DNA from: Flavobacteriales bacterium
GTDB taxonomy: Bacteria; Bacteroidota; Bacteroidia; Flavobacteriales_D; Crocinitomicaceae
Direction of reading: 5' to 3'
Length of the DNA stretch: 14,815 nt
NCBI GenBank assembly: GCA_947476515.1
Contig: CANJQZ010000023.1
Span: forward strand, 1-14,815
Positions 1-8,353 of the stretch are shown here, piece after piece. Both the position numbers and the translations under genes were made by a program. Below the pieces are notes generated by a model. The model did no database searches. It was not told where the DNA came from and saw only the letters and a program-made list of their open reading frames with translations. The stretch's first letter is position 1. Each line of letters starts with the position of its first letter.

Positions 1-474
1 GCAATTGTTTCTGCTATTAAAGAGAAAGGCGAGCCTTTATATGAGCATGTTAAAAAGCAAATGGAAAAGGAAATTATTGAAGAAAAGAAAGCGAAACGAC
101 TCATGAATCAAATGGCTAAGAAAAGCTTAAAAGAATTAGCGCGAATTGGCAATACAACTGTTATGGATGCGCAGGTTACCTTTGGCAATCCGTCAATTGG
201 CAATGCTGGTTACGAACCAGAAATAGTTGGCGCTTTATTCTCAGTGATTAAAGATGGTAAAACTACCTTACCACTTAAAGGTAAGACTGGTGTTTATGTT
301 ATCAAAGTAAAATCAACAACTAAAGCAGCTGCAACATCTAATTATAATGCAGAAAGAGATCAACTTTTAAATACTTTAAAAGGATCCGTTCAAGGTCAAG
401 TATTAACTGCATTGAAAAAGAAAGCAGAAGTGATTGATAATAGAAAATTATACAATATAAGAGTTCGCTTGTAA
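1..474 (+). CDS. Peptidyl-prolyl isomerase, PpiD/SurA-type (C-terminal fragment)
   Basis: Reading frame 1 is open from the first base, so this is the last 157 codons of a longer gene whose start lies off the window; the ATG at 61 is internal. The visible part has the Bacteroidota PpiD-like ending: a charged helix rich in Lys/Glu (about 61-120), a segment containing GNPSIGNAGYEPEIVGALF, then GKTGVYVIKV, a linker helix, and a tail with the hallmark DNR near the C-terminus. In the family, an N-terminal transmembrane anchor and SurA-like chaperone region precede a parvulin domain, and the protein helps fold exported proteins in the periplasm. Those parts are not visible here, so catalytic activity cannot be judged. 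The gene ends with TAA at 472-474 and converges on the GNAT gene across a shared terminator. The assignment rests on the C-terminal pattern recalled from the family; the remaining uncertainty is whether it is an active isomerase or a chaperone only. Confidence 0.8.
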   Translation, partial: AIVSAIKEKGEPLYEHVKKQMEKEIIEEKKAKRLMNQMAKKSLKELARIGNTTVMDAQVTFGNPSIGNAGYEPEIVGALFSVIKDGKTTLPLKGKTGVYVIKVKSTTKAAATSNYNAERDQLLNTLKGSVQGQVLTALKKKAEVIDNRKLYNIRVRL

Positions 475-488
475 ATCTCATTGTTCCC

Positions 489-525
489 AAAAAAAATCCT
501 ATAGATAAATCTATAGGATTTTTTT
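489..525. terminator. Bidirectional intrinsic terminator between convergent genes
   Basis: The inverted repeat TCCTATAGAT (497-506) and ATCTATAGGA (509-518) is flanked by a run of A on the left (489-496) and a run of T on the right (519-525). The hairpin therefore ends in a U tract when read from either strand. The loop is very tight (the innermost pairs probably open to give about 4 bases). It lies 15 bases after the stop of the isomerase gene and about 24 bases after the stop of the minus-strand GNAT gene, as expected for a terminator serving both transcripts. Confidence 0.88.
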
Positions 526-548
526 ATACCTAATAATTTTATAATTTA

Positions 549-1022
549 TTAAAGCTCAAAAAACAAACGACCATTAATCCATGTAGGGTCTAAGACGGCA
601 TTGTTTTTCTTATAGAAGTTTAAAGCTGGCGTATTCCAATCTAATACCTGCCAATCCATCCGTGCTACTTTATGCTCCTTAGCTACTTCGACAACTGCAT
701 CAAACAATATCTGACCAATTCCCTCACTTCTATAGGCATCTTTAACATAAAGATCTTCTAGATAGACACATTTGCCTTTCCAAGTTGAGTAGGAAAAGAA
801 ATACAAAGAAAAAGCAATTACTTGATTTAGATTTTTATCTTCTACAACAAATGCATGACAAACTTTTGTTTGAAACAAATCAATTTTGATTTGATGTGGT
901 GTATTTATTACTGCAAGAGGTTCCTTTTCAAAAACTGCTAGTTCCGTAATTAAACCATGTATTACAGTTTCATCTCCTGGGACAGCAGAGCGAAGAATAA
1001 ATTTTTTATTGAACTCCTGCAA
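549..1022 (-). CDS. GNAT-family N-acetyltransferase, spermidine/thialysine acetyltransferase-like
   Basis: This 157-residue single-domain protein would transfer an acetyl group from acetyl-CoA to an amine. The pattern closely follows the eukaryotic-type SSAT/thialysine acetyltransferase branch: YFFSYSTWKGK (74-84), YLEDLYV (87-93), the acetyl-CoA pyrophosphate loop RSEGIG (98-103, matching R-x-x-G-x-G), the stretch MDWQVLDWNTPALNFY (122-137), and Tyr137 in the position of the usual general acid. Length matches the family. Likely substrates are polyamines or lysine analogues, but bacterial members are mostly uncharacterised and the substrate is inferred only. The start is TTG at 1022-1020: the upstream in-frame stop is at 1052-1050, no ATG or GTG lies near, and family similarity begins at residue 8. 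The gene overlaps the last 17 bases of sprA in another frame, suggesting translational coupling. No recognisable ribosome site precedes it. Confidence 0.87.
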   Translation of the reverse strand: MQEFNKKFILRSAVPGDETVIHGLITELAVFEKEPLAVINTPHQIKIDLFQTKVCHAFVVEDKNLNQVIAFSLYFFSYSTWKGKCVYLEDLYVKDAYRSEGIGQILFDAVVEVAKEHKVARMDWQVLDWNTPALNFYKKNNAVLDPTWINGRLFFEL

Positions 1023-4000
1023 GGTTAAATCGAATTTTAATCCCAGTGTTTAAATTTCCTGTTGGATAGCTTGTAGCAACTTTAGGCTTATTGATATTTT
1101 GATCATAGAATAATGTAACCGTTAAATTTTGTGATAGATTATAATCAATATTAAATTTAAAAGCAATTATTTTAGCACCTGCTGTAGCTTGATTCGTATT
1201 CTCAACAACCTTTCTAATCACTGTTGAATTATCTCTAAAGGAGAAATTAATACCCGCATTCATATCACTTGCAGGAATCTTTTTTATCAATTTTAATTTA
1301 GCGATTTTAGATTGGAGTCCAACTACAATTTCTTGGCCCATAATTTCAGTAACCTGATTATTATTCAAGGACAAGGTTGACTGTCTATCCTTTTTATATT
1401 CAAATTTAGTGGTTAAAGATTGACCGAAAAGCAACCAAGTTGCATCCAAACCAATTAATGGAGCAAACTGTTCACTTATAGTAACATTTTGAATTTGCAT
1501 TCCAGAAATGAAATTATTATTTAAATCCAAACCATTTGCATTTCCATTATTATCAAATGTTGCACTTAAGTTAGACTGCATACCATTTACTGTAACAGTC
1601 GAGTTATAGGTATGACGAAGAACAAAAGACTTAATTAAATCCTTAGCAAAAGGAAATTTAGAAAGACCATTATAGGTAACACTCCAGTTCGGCAAAGGTG
1701 TGTTTTTAAGTGGATTTACATTTTGTTCATTTACGCTTGCATTCCCATAAGCCGTTAAAAATGCACCCAAAACAACTTCTTGTTGACTACCACTATAACC
1801 ACTGTAATAACCAGATGGTGCCAAACTTGAATTTGGATTTTGAGCTCCAATAACTTGAGATACAGCAACCCTATTCGCTAATAAATCTGTGAAAACTTGA
1901 GATGAATTATCTTTCGCATTAGAAATAAATGCAGTTGCTAATGTAATAGTTGAATAGGTTAAATTAGCTGTTTCAAATCTACTCTGACCTTCAAACTGAG
2001 AAGTAATAGAATTCCATCGATAAAATTCACCTGAATTTTTACCGTAATTTCTATTCATTTTTAATTCAATATTAAGATCTTTAATCGGCTCCAGACTAGC
2101 TCTCAAATTAAATGTAGTGGCATGGGTAGTAGTAAATTGCTTATTCAAATTTTCATTCTGTACCAGCCAACCATTTTCTGAAGCAGCATTCGCTACATTA
2201 TATCCATTAGCTTTACCCCAAACATCATATCCTTGACGACCAAAGACAAAACTACTCAGTTGAGTGCTACTACCATTCATTCCAAGAATACTAGTTTCTT
2301 GATTGTAGCCAGGCAATAAGGTTCCATCATTGACTGTATATGTTCCTGATATATTCCTAACGGACATGGCGAGTCTTGCAGCAAAACCACCAATTGGATT
2401 TACTTTTTCCTTTTGACGCTTTTCTTTTGCTTTTTTTCGTTCGTACTTTCTTAGTACTTTGTCAAACTTTCGCCGTTCTTTTTTAGTCATTTCCTCAAGT
2501 GGCTTTGGAGGCTGAGGCGTGGTATCTGGAGCTCCAGGTTTATCACCCGGTTTTGCTCCTGGTTTTGCTCCCCCAGGATTGTCTCCTCCAACATCTTTTG
2601 AATTAATAGCTCCTCTAGAATTTCTGCCATCGGAAAGAACCCTTTTGAAATAAGGAATCTTATTATAAAGAGTAACAAAATTAGCTTGAGAAGTCATATT
2701 AATAGACCTATTATTCTGAATTACATTTCCAAATTCAGCCTGACCTAAAGGTGCTCGCTGCCAATTGAAGGTTCCAGTATATTTTGCATTTGCTGTTAAC
2801 CAATCTGTGATAGGTAATTTATCAAATGGTAAAGAATAACTCAGATTATAATTATGACTATAGTCCATAGTTTTACCAAAAGTTGACATTTGAGAACGGA
2901 TGGAATCTTTAAACTCAGAAAAACCATTAGGATCTAGCTTGCGGTCCACCCGATTATTACCTTCAACGAAAATAGATTTATTGGTAGCCGTAAAACTAGC
3001 TTTTAGATTCTTAGTTAAATCATAGCCAATATTGTAGTTTCGGGTCCAATCAAATCGCTTTAAAAAGACTGGTTGAAATTCATAATTAGGTACTAGATTA
3101 TTTCTTACTTGCCTTTCATTATAAATTCTAGAATAATCATTAGTGAAAGAAATATTCTTTGGCATCAAATAGACATTAAAGTCTTTAACAAGTTGTAGCC
3201 ATTTAGACTTTTGAACAGGTTTCCACTTTTTAAAAGGTTCTATTGCCTTTCCTGTGAATGTATAATTATAATTCAATGCCCCAGTCCAGGTTTTCGTCTT
3301 GTCATAATTTATATTAAAATCTCGCTTTAAATTCTCCGAATAGGCGTAACTCACTGACCAGTTTGAGATCCTATAGAAATGGGCTTTTGCCCCTGCTTTG
3401 GATTCTTTTCGGACATTGGTGAAATTATATGATCTTCTTTCTGTAAAATCCTGTCCCATTTTTGCGCGTTGTTTGCGGGTTGCTGGATCATAATCTGCTA
3501 ACTTAATATCTGGATTAAATGGATCATATTCTGGATTTATTAAACCCAATGAATACCCGTAAAAGAAAGGAAGGGAGATCCTTGCTTGTTTACCAAAGAA
3601 CTGTCCCAATTGAACATTAGAATTTAAGTCTACACCAATTTTCTGATTCCTTTGGCGTTCTTGTACACGACTTTCTACGCTGCCCCAATTGATTCCGGAA
3701 TAGTTACCAGATGCAGAAACCGTTGCGAAATCGGCCACTTGAACTTGCATTTGTCCAACTGCGGCTGAGCCCCCTTCACTCACAAAATCAGTAAGTCTTA
3801 ATTCATTAATCCAAACAATTGCACAATCCGCTTGACCATCATCTGGTAAAGTATTGGTTGGATCATTTTTTAATGGATTTCTAACACCAACCATAATGGT
3901 GCGCATTGCTTGTAAGTTTGGACTACCTTTAATTTTAATTTTTCTATTAACATTCGCGGGATCTTGCTTGACATATTCCAACAAATAAGAAATTCCTGTT

Positions 4001-7000
4001 GCTCCTTGTTCAATTTTAGCGTTTCTGTCTTTTTTAAGATTTAGTAAATCGTCAAAAACAATTTCCATATTATTTCCTTCGGGCCAAATAGACTCAGGCG
4101 TTGTTGAACCCCAAGGAGTAACCTCCATAGGTAATTCGTACTCATAATAGTTCTCAACAAAATCAGTTCCCAATCGAACGAACAAAGTCAGATCATTTGT
4201 ATGCAAAGGTCGCAAAGGATCCACCTCTTCAGCATGAATAAACATTTTTAATTTCTTGTAAGTTCTTACATCAAATTGAACATTTTTGTAAGCGGCTCTA
4301 GCGTCTCCATCTTGCAAATTACATACTTCAAGAACTAAAGATTGTTCATTTAACTGTCTTTGATATGTTTGAGAAGGATCTATTTCACGCGTAATTCCTG
4401 GAGGAATTTCATATTTAATTGGTGTACGCTGATCATTTTCTTCAACATTTACGGCTGCAATATTAAAGGTGGTAAGATTTGGATCTTGTTGAACACTCAA
4501 CCCAGGATGTGTTAAATCTTCATTATACCGTCTCCATTCACCTCGAATCAATTCTAATTTCGCAAAGCGTAATTGAACCTCTTCATCAAATCCCTTCATA
4601 AATAGGCGCATGAATCGAATCGAACGAAAATCTTGAATGCCATTTACTTTTTTCTCGAAATCACGCAAAGGAATTTTTACTTGATACCAATGTTCCGTTT
4701 TAGTACCATTTTGATACAATTGCATATTGGTTATATAATTTTTACCAACGGCCATATCATTAGGGCGAATACTCATTTTGTATTGGAAGTAACTCTCGGA
4801 TTCAGATAAATTATTATCTTGATTTATGTCCTCTAAATCAGGCATATTAGTAGCTTGAGTTGGATAAGCAGCAGCATTGGCAGTATCTGACATTTCTGTT
4901 GTAGGAGAATTGCCTTGCATACCATTGTACTTCTTGTAGCGCTTTAAAATATTTGCTTGCTCCGTATCATAATTATCATCCAAGTAATAATTATAATTAT
5001 CATTTGATGGATCTGAAATCATTCTTGCCTTAACATCTGGCGTAAGATCAGGTTGATTTTGAACCCATTGGACATAAGAACTAAAAGCAGCTCTTTCTTT
5101 ATCATCATTCCAACCATCTATACCAACATCTTGATTTAATCGAGAAGCGGGATCAGTATCAAAAGCATTTACAACAACTTGTTGAGTAGAAATCCTTGAC
5201 CATAATGTAGTGTCTAGATTATCTAATGCTGAAGTACCAAGAGCTGGAAGACCATTTTCAAAACTTTTTCTAGAATCTGGAAGAATATCTTCCGATACAT
5301 TTCCAAGATTAAAATAAAGATCACCACCATTATGTGTTGCATTAGGATTCACATTTTCGGCATCGTCATTAAAAGGATCGAGTACCCAGAACTGAATAAA
5401 TTCAATATTCGTTTGTTCAAAATCATTGGTCGTTAAAGACCGCATAATACCACCCCATCTATTCTCTGGATTCACAAAGCTTCCATCAGGATTTACAGTA
5501 TTGGTAGTATCATAATTATTCATTCCTCTTTCAGAAGGATAATAATATAAATCTAAAACAGAAATATTAGGAATCGAACCATATTGTTGCTGAAGATTAG
5601 GAAAAATGTCTTTTTGATTTACCAAACGCATTCTACTATCAGCCAACATAGAAGCATCTTGTTTTATATGATCTGGAGTTAACGAATTACTTTGATAAAA
5701 CAAAGGATCAATCATGTACCAAGCAATTTTAGATCTTCTATATCCAGCGCTAAGATTTTTTAGTGTGGCTTCAGGAAACAAGTCTGGTTGTCCTTGAGGA
5801 ATTGACGCCATGCGCCAAGCAGTTACAGACTTAAGATCAATAGCACTTTGACTTGCTTCAAAATCATCAATATAAGATGTTCCAGATTTATTAATTACCC
5901 TAGGTTGACCTGGAATTATTGTTGCTACCTCCCCTGTGAATGAAAAAGTAGACATTTGATTGGTTGAAATAACCGGCAACATATCTACCAATTTTGTAAG
6001 AAAAGGTACATTAGTCCGAATGGCAAAGTCGGCACCTAAAACATTATTCTTAAATGGCTCACTTCCGAAATCTACCTTTTGAGTCACAGGTCTTTCCATC
6101 ATACGCACCCAAGTTGCGCCCACTTTGAATTTATTATTAAATCTGTATTGATAGCGACCTCCAATTAAGGAACGCGCTTGAAAACCAAAAACTGAATTGC
6201 TTTCTATGGCAATTTTAATTGGAGTATTAGATTCCAAAATTCCTGAATTAAGAATTTTTACTCTTCCTAGATTATAGTCAACAGTATAATCTGTGCCTTC
6301 AATCAACTTTATTCCGCCAGCTGTAACAGAAACCGCTCCTTGGGGGACATTTAACGCATTTAATGGGATATCAGAACTGACAGAGGACTGATACTCACCT
6401 TTAAATACAAAACGATTTTTACTAGGAATCTGTTGGGCTGCAGTTTTGGTTGAATCGTACAATTCATAGAAAGACACTTTGTCTACTGTTAATTGAGGAA
6501 TTCCAGCTGCAGTAAGTTTTGCCGCCAATGTTTTTCCAAAAGGCTCAATGGTAGAGAAAAAGATACGACCATTTTTACGGTTGATCGTCCCGCCGTTATC
6601 AATTTTATTATTCACCACATTAAAGGGAGCAAAATCAAAAACACCATCTGAAAAAGGTTGATTATTTTGATTTATTTTATCCATATCGAGGAGCGTAACC
6701 AACTGTTGTTCATCAACACCATTCATCGGAAAAATTGGAAGGAGAACTGAAGTTTCTGGATTATTATAAAGAATATCAACTCTAAATCCAAGTTGATCAA
6801 CTTGATATGCACCAATAGAATAAACATTTTTCATCATCAAATCCCATACCTTATTCCTTGGATTCGTAATGGTTGGTTTTAATAATTTCAAAAATAATGA
6901 CTGAGAGCCATTAGATCCATCCGTTGAAAATTCACCGACTTGATAGGTTTCCCCTCTGTAAGTATATTCGTAAGCTACACCTAGAACCTCATCATTATTT

Positions 7001-8352
7001 AATGGATTATTTAAAGAAATGTAACCCAAAAGAGCATTGTAAGTGAATTCTTGTTCCGTTAATTTACGAGCATTTTCTATTTTCTCATAATGAATTGCTT
7101 GCATAAAGGGACCCGGGGCAGTTACCTGGGCACTCAATACACTTACAGCATTAGAGAAACCTCTAACCAATGGTTGACTTACGGCCCATTCATAAAGATT
7201 ATTTGCTTCATTATCTGGTTCCACACCTGTTTGATTTCCCCCAGGAGTTCCTTGCCAGTTCTGTTCCTTTCCTTCACCTAAATCTGCAAATGCTATTATA
7301 TTTCTGGTGTTTTCGGTATTATTTGTTCTATTGGTGATCCAAACTTCAATTCTTGTAATATATCTTGTTGAATTGACAACTGGCAATGTCGACATGGCAG
7401 AATCATAATGCTGCTGGTGGTATAAATTCAGGAAGTAATGGCGATTTGCTTCATAGTTATCTGCTGTCAACTCAAATTTCTGAACTTGAGATTTACCTGT
7501 AATATTAATTTCTTGTCTTTTCCCTTTAGAGGAAGCAGCAATTATATCTACCGTAGCGCGGCCAAATTTTAATTGAGTTTTGGCCCCGAACAGCGTCTGT
7601 GAACCTTGAATCAATGAGGTTGGTAAAGATAAACTGACTTGTCCTAAGGCTATTTTTTGAAGAATTTGATCTTCATTTCCAGTATGTTCTAATTTAGATA
7701 CATTTTCAAAGTCAAATGATGCTTGAGTACTATATTTAGCCGAAACCTTTAATTTAGTGCCAATTTGACCAACGATATCCATATTAATATTTTGTTGGAA
7801 ATCAAAGCGCGTAATTTTTCTTTGGCGCATAGGTAAGATAGGATTGTCGTATCGAGATGAATTAACCCCAAATTGCACTTCAACATTTCCTTGTGGTCGG
7901 ATCGTTATTTCATCTGAGCCGAAGAAATTCTCAAATGCTTTACTTCCAATTTTAATGGGTAACTCAAATGATCGACCAATTACTGATTCTTCTTCAATAA
8001 TTTCTTGCCAATTTTGTACAGTTGACTTACTGTTCTCATAATTTAAATATTCCTCCAAGGTCATGGCAGAAGGATATCTATAATTCAATCCTTGCCCAAG
8101 AGTCTCTCTGAATACATAAGTCCCCGTATTAGAGTCGTAAACAATTGTTTGATTTAGTTTTGTAGGATCCCCTAAATCAAAATTCTGTGTATTATTTTGA
8201 TATGGACTAAATGGATTAAATATTGGAAAAGGGAGAGTAGGCGTAGTTTGAGAAAAAGCAATTTCTGAAGTGAAGAGCAGCAGAATTACCAAAGGCACAT
8301 AGTGCAAAAGTAAAAAAACTTGTTTATTCAAATGAGTGCTATTCTTTACCAA
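1006..8352 (-). CDS. sprA: SprA, type IX secretion system outer-membrane translocon
   Basis: A 2448-residue protein, close to Flavobacterium SprA and Porphyromonas Sov (about 2400-2500). In the family it forms one very large 36-strand beta-barrel through which T9SS cargo, including gliding adhesins, crosses the outer membrane. Visible features are a signal peptide (hydrophobic 12-28, likely cleavage AFS|Q at 34/35); the SprA N-terminal family region with FFGSDEITIRPQGNVEVQFG and many Tyr/Phe-rich alternating strands; the conserved SYIDDFEAS motif (826-834); a soluble-looking middle (about 960-1540) with NRWGGIMRSL and IRFMRLFMKGF; then Asn/Tyr-rich barrel strands ending in IKIRFNLAGVQ. A Gly/Pro repeat and basic helix interrupt the barrel at 1922-1983. 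Only two cysteines occur (1344 and 1510). The start is TTG at 8352-8350, one base after the ruvA stop; a second TTG at 8331-8329 would give a shorter but equally good signal peptide beginning MNKQ. Identity is very secure; the exact start is not. Confidence 0.96.
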   Translation of the reverse strand: MVKNSTHLNKQVFLLLHYVPLVILLLFTSEIAFSQTTPTLPFPIFNPFSPYQNNTQNFDLGDPTKLNQTIVYDSNTGTYVFRETLGQGLNYRYPSAMTLEEYLNYENSKSTVQNWQEIIEEESVIGRSFELPIKIGSKAFENFFGSDEITIRPQGNVEVQFGVNSSRYDNPILPMRQRKITRFDFQQNINMDIVGQIGTKLKVSAKYSTQASFDFENVSKLEHTGNEDQILQKIALGQVSLSLPTSLIQGSQTLFGAKTQLKFGRATVDIIAASSKGKRQEINITGKSQVQKFELTADNYEANRHYFLNLYHQQHYDSAMSTLPVVNSTRYITRIEVWITNRTNNTENTRNIIAFADLGEGKEQNWQGTPGGNQTGVEPDNEANNLYEWAVSQPLVRGFSNAVSVLSAQVTAPGPFMQAIHYEKIENARKLTEQEFTYNALLGYISLNNPLNNDEVLGVAYEYTYRGETYQVGEFSTDGSNGSQSLFLKLLKPTITNPRNKVWDLMMKNVYSIGAYQVDQLGFRVDILYNNPETSVLLPIFPMNGVDEQQLVTLLDMDKINQNNQPFSDGVFDFAPFNVVNNKIDNGGTINRKNGRIFFSTIEPFGKTLAAKLTAAGIPQLTVDKVSFYELYDSTKTAAQQIPSKNRFVFKGEYQSSVSSDIPLNALNVPQGAVSVTAGGIKLIEGTDYTVDYNLGRVKILNSGILESNTPIKIAIESNSVFGFQARSLIGGRYQYRFNNKFKVGATWVRMMERPVTQKVDFGSEPFKNNVLGADFAIRTNVPFLTKLVDMLPVISTNQMSTFSFTGEVATIIPGQPRVINKSGTSYIDDFEASQSAIDLKSVTAWRMASIPQGQPDLFPEATLKNLSAGYRRSKIAWYMIDPLFYQSNSLTPDHIKQDASMLADSRMRLVNQKDIFPNLQQQYGSIPNISVLDLYYYPSERGMNNYDTTNTVNPDGSFVNPENRWGGIMRSLTTNDFEQTNIEFIQFWVLDPFNDDAENVNPNATHNGGDLYFNLGNVSEDILPDSRKSFENGLPALGTSALDNLDTTLWSRISTQQVVVNAFDTDPASRLNQDVGIDGWNDDKERAAFSSYVQWVQNQPDLTPDVKARMISDPSNDNYNYYLDDNYDTEQANILKRYKKYNGMQGNSPTTEMSDTANAAAYPTQATNMPDLEDINQDNNLSESESYFQYKMSIRPNDMAVGKNYITNMQLYQNGTKTEHWYQVKIPLRDFEKKVNGIQDFRSIRFMRLFMKGFDEEVQLRFAKLELIRGEWRRYNEDLTHPGLSVQQDPNLTTFNIAAVNVEENDQRTPIKYEIPPGITREIDPSQTYQRQLNEQSLVLEVCNLQDGDARAAYKNVQFDVRTYKKLKMFIHAEEVDPLRPLHTNDLTLFVRLGTDFVENYYEYELPMEVTPWGSTTPESIWPEGNNMEIVFDDLLNLKKDRNAKIEQGATGISYLLEYVKQDPANVNRKIKIKGSPNLQAMRTIMVGVRNPLKNDPTNTLPDDGQADCAIVWINELRLTDFVSEGGSAAVGQMQVQVADFATVSASGNYSGINWGSVESRVQERQRNQKIGVDLNSNVQLGQFFGKQARISLPFFYGYSLGLINPEYDPFNPDIKLADYDPATRKQRAKMGQDFTERRSYNFTNVRKESKAGAKAHFYRISNWSVSYAYSENLKRDFNINYDKTKTWTGALNYNYTFTGKAIEPFKKWKPVQKSKWLQLVKDFNVYLMPKNISFTNDYSRIYNERQVRNNLVPNYEFQPVFLKRFDWTRNYNIGYDLTKNLKASFTATNKSIFVEGNNRVDRKLDPNGFSEFKDSIRSQMSTFGKTMDYSHNYNLSYSLPFDKLPITDWLTANAKYTGTFNWQRAPLGQAEFGNVIQNNRSINMTSQANFVTLYNKIPYFKRVLSDGRNSRGAINSKDVGGDNPGGAKPGAKPGDKPGAPDTTPQPPKPLEEMTKKERRKFDKVLRKYERKKAKEKRQKEKVNPIGGFAARLAMSVRNISGTYTVNDGTLLPGYNQETSILGMNGSSTQLSSFVFGRQGYDVWGKANGYNVANAASENGWLVQNENLNKQFTTTHATTFNLRASLEPIKDLNIELKMNRNYGKNSGEFYRWNSITSQFEGQSRFETANLTYSTITLATAFISNAKDNSSQVFTDLLANRVAVSQVIGAQNPNSSLAPSGYYSGYSGSQQEVVLGAFLTAYGNASVNEQNVNPLKNTPLPNWSVTYNGLSKFPFAKDLIKSFVLRHTYNSTVTVNGMQSNLSATFDNNGNANGLDLNNNFISGMQIQNVTISEQFAPLIGLDATWLLFGQSLTTKFEYKKDRQSTLSLNNNQVTEIMGQEIVVGLQSKIAKLKLIKKIPASDMNAGINFSFRDNSTVIRKVVENTNQATAGAKIIAFKFNIDYNLSQNLTVTLFYDQNINKPKVATSYPTGNLNTGIKIRFNLAGVQ
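2524..2589 (-). repeat. Short in-frame Gly-Pro-Lys coding repeat inside sprA
   Basis: Residues about 1922-1943 of SprA are built from imperfect 4-residue units (GAKP, GAKP, GDKP, then GAPD), encoded by degenerate 12-base units with mixed codons for Gly, Lys and Pro. A Thr/Gln/Pro-rich stretch follows, then a 32-residue helix with 16 Lys/Arg and 7 Glu/Asp (1952-1983). It separates two groups of barrel strands and is probably a flexible periplasmic or surface loop. Codon variation among the units argues that the repeat is maintained as protein rather than being a recent DNA slippage product. Confidence 0.6.
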
Positions 8353-8353
8353 A

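Noticed and set aside
61..63. ATG at 61 as the start of a 137-residue protein
   Set aside because: The frame is open upstream to base 1 and continues the same charged-helix pattern, so this Met is internal to a truncated larger gene.
1010..1022. GGAG-containing stretch (minus strand) as a ribosome site for a later GNAT start
   Set aside because: No ATG, GTG or TTG follows in frame at a usable distance, and the conserved first strand of the fold would be lost.
2487..2678. 63-codon minus-strand open frame within sprA
   Set aside because: It is an out-of-frame shadow of the sprA Gly/Pro-rich region; the sprA frame is continuous and recognisable throughout.
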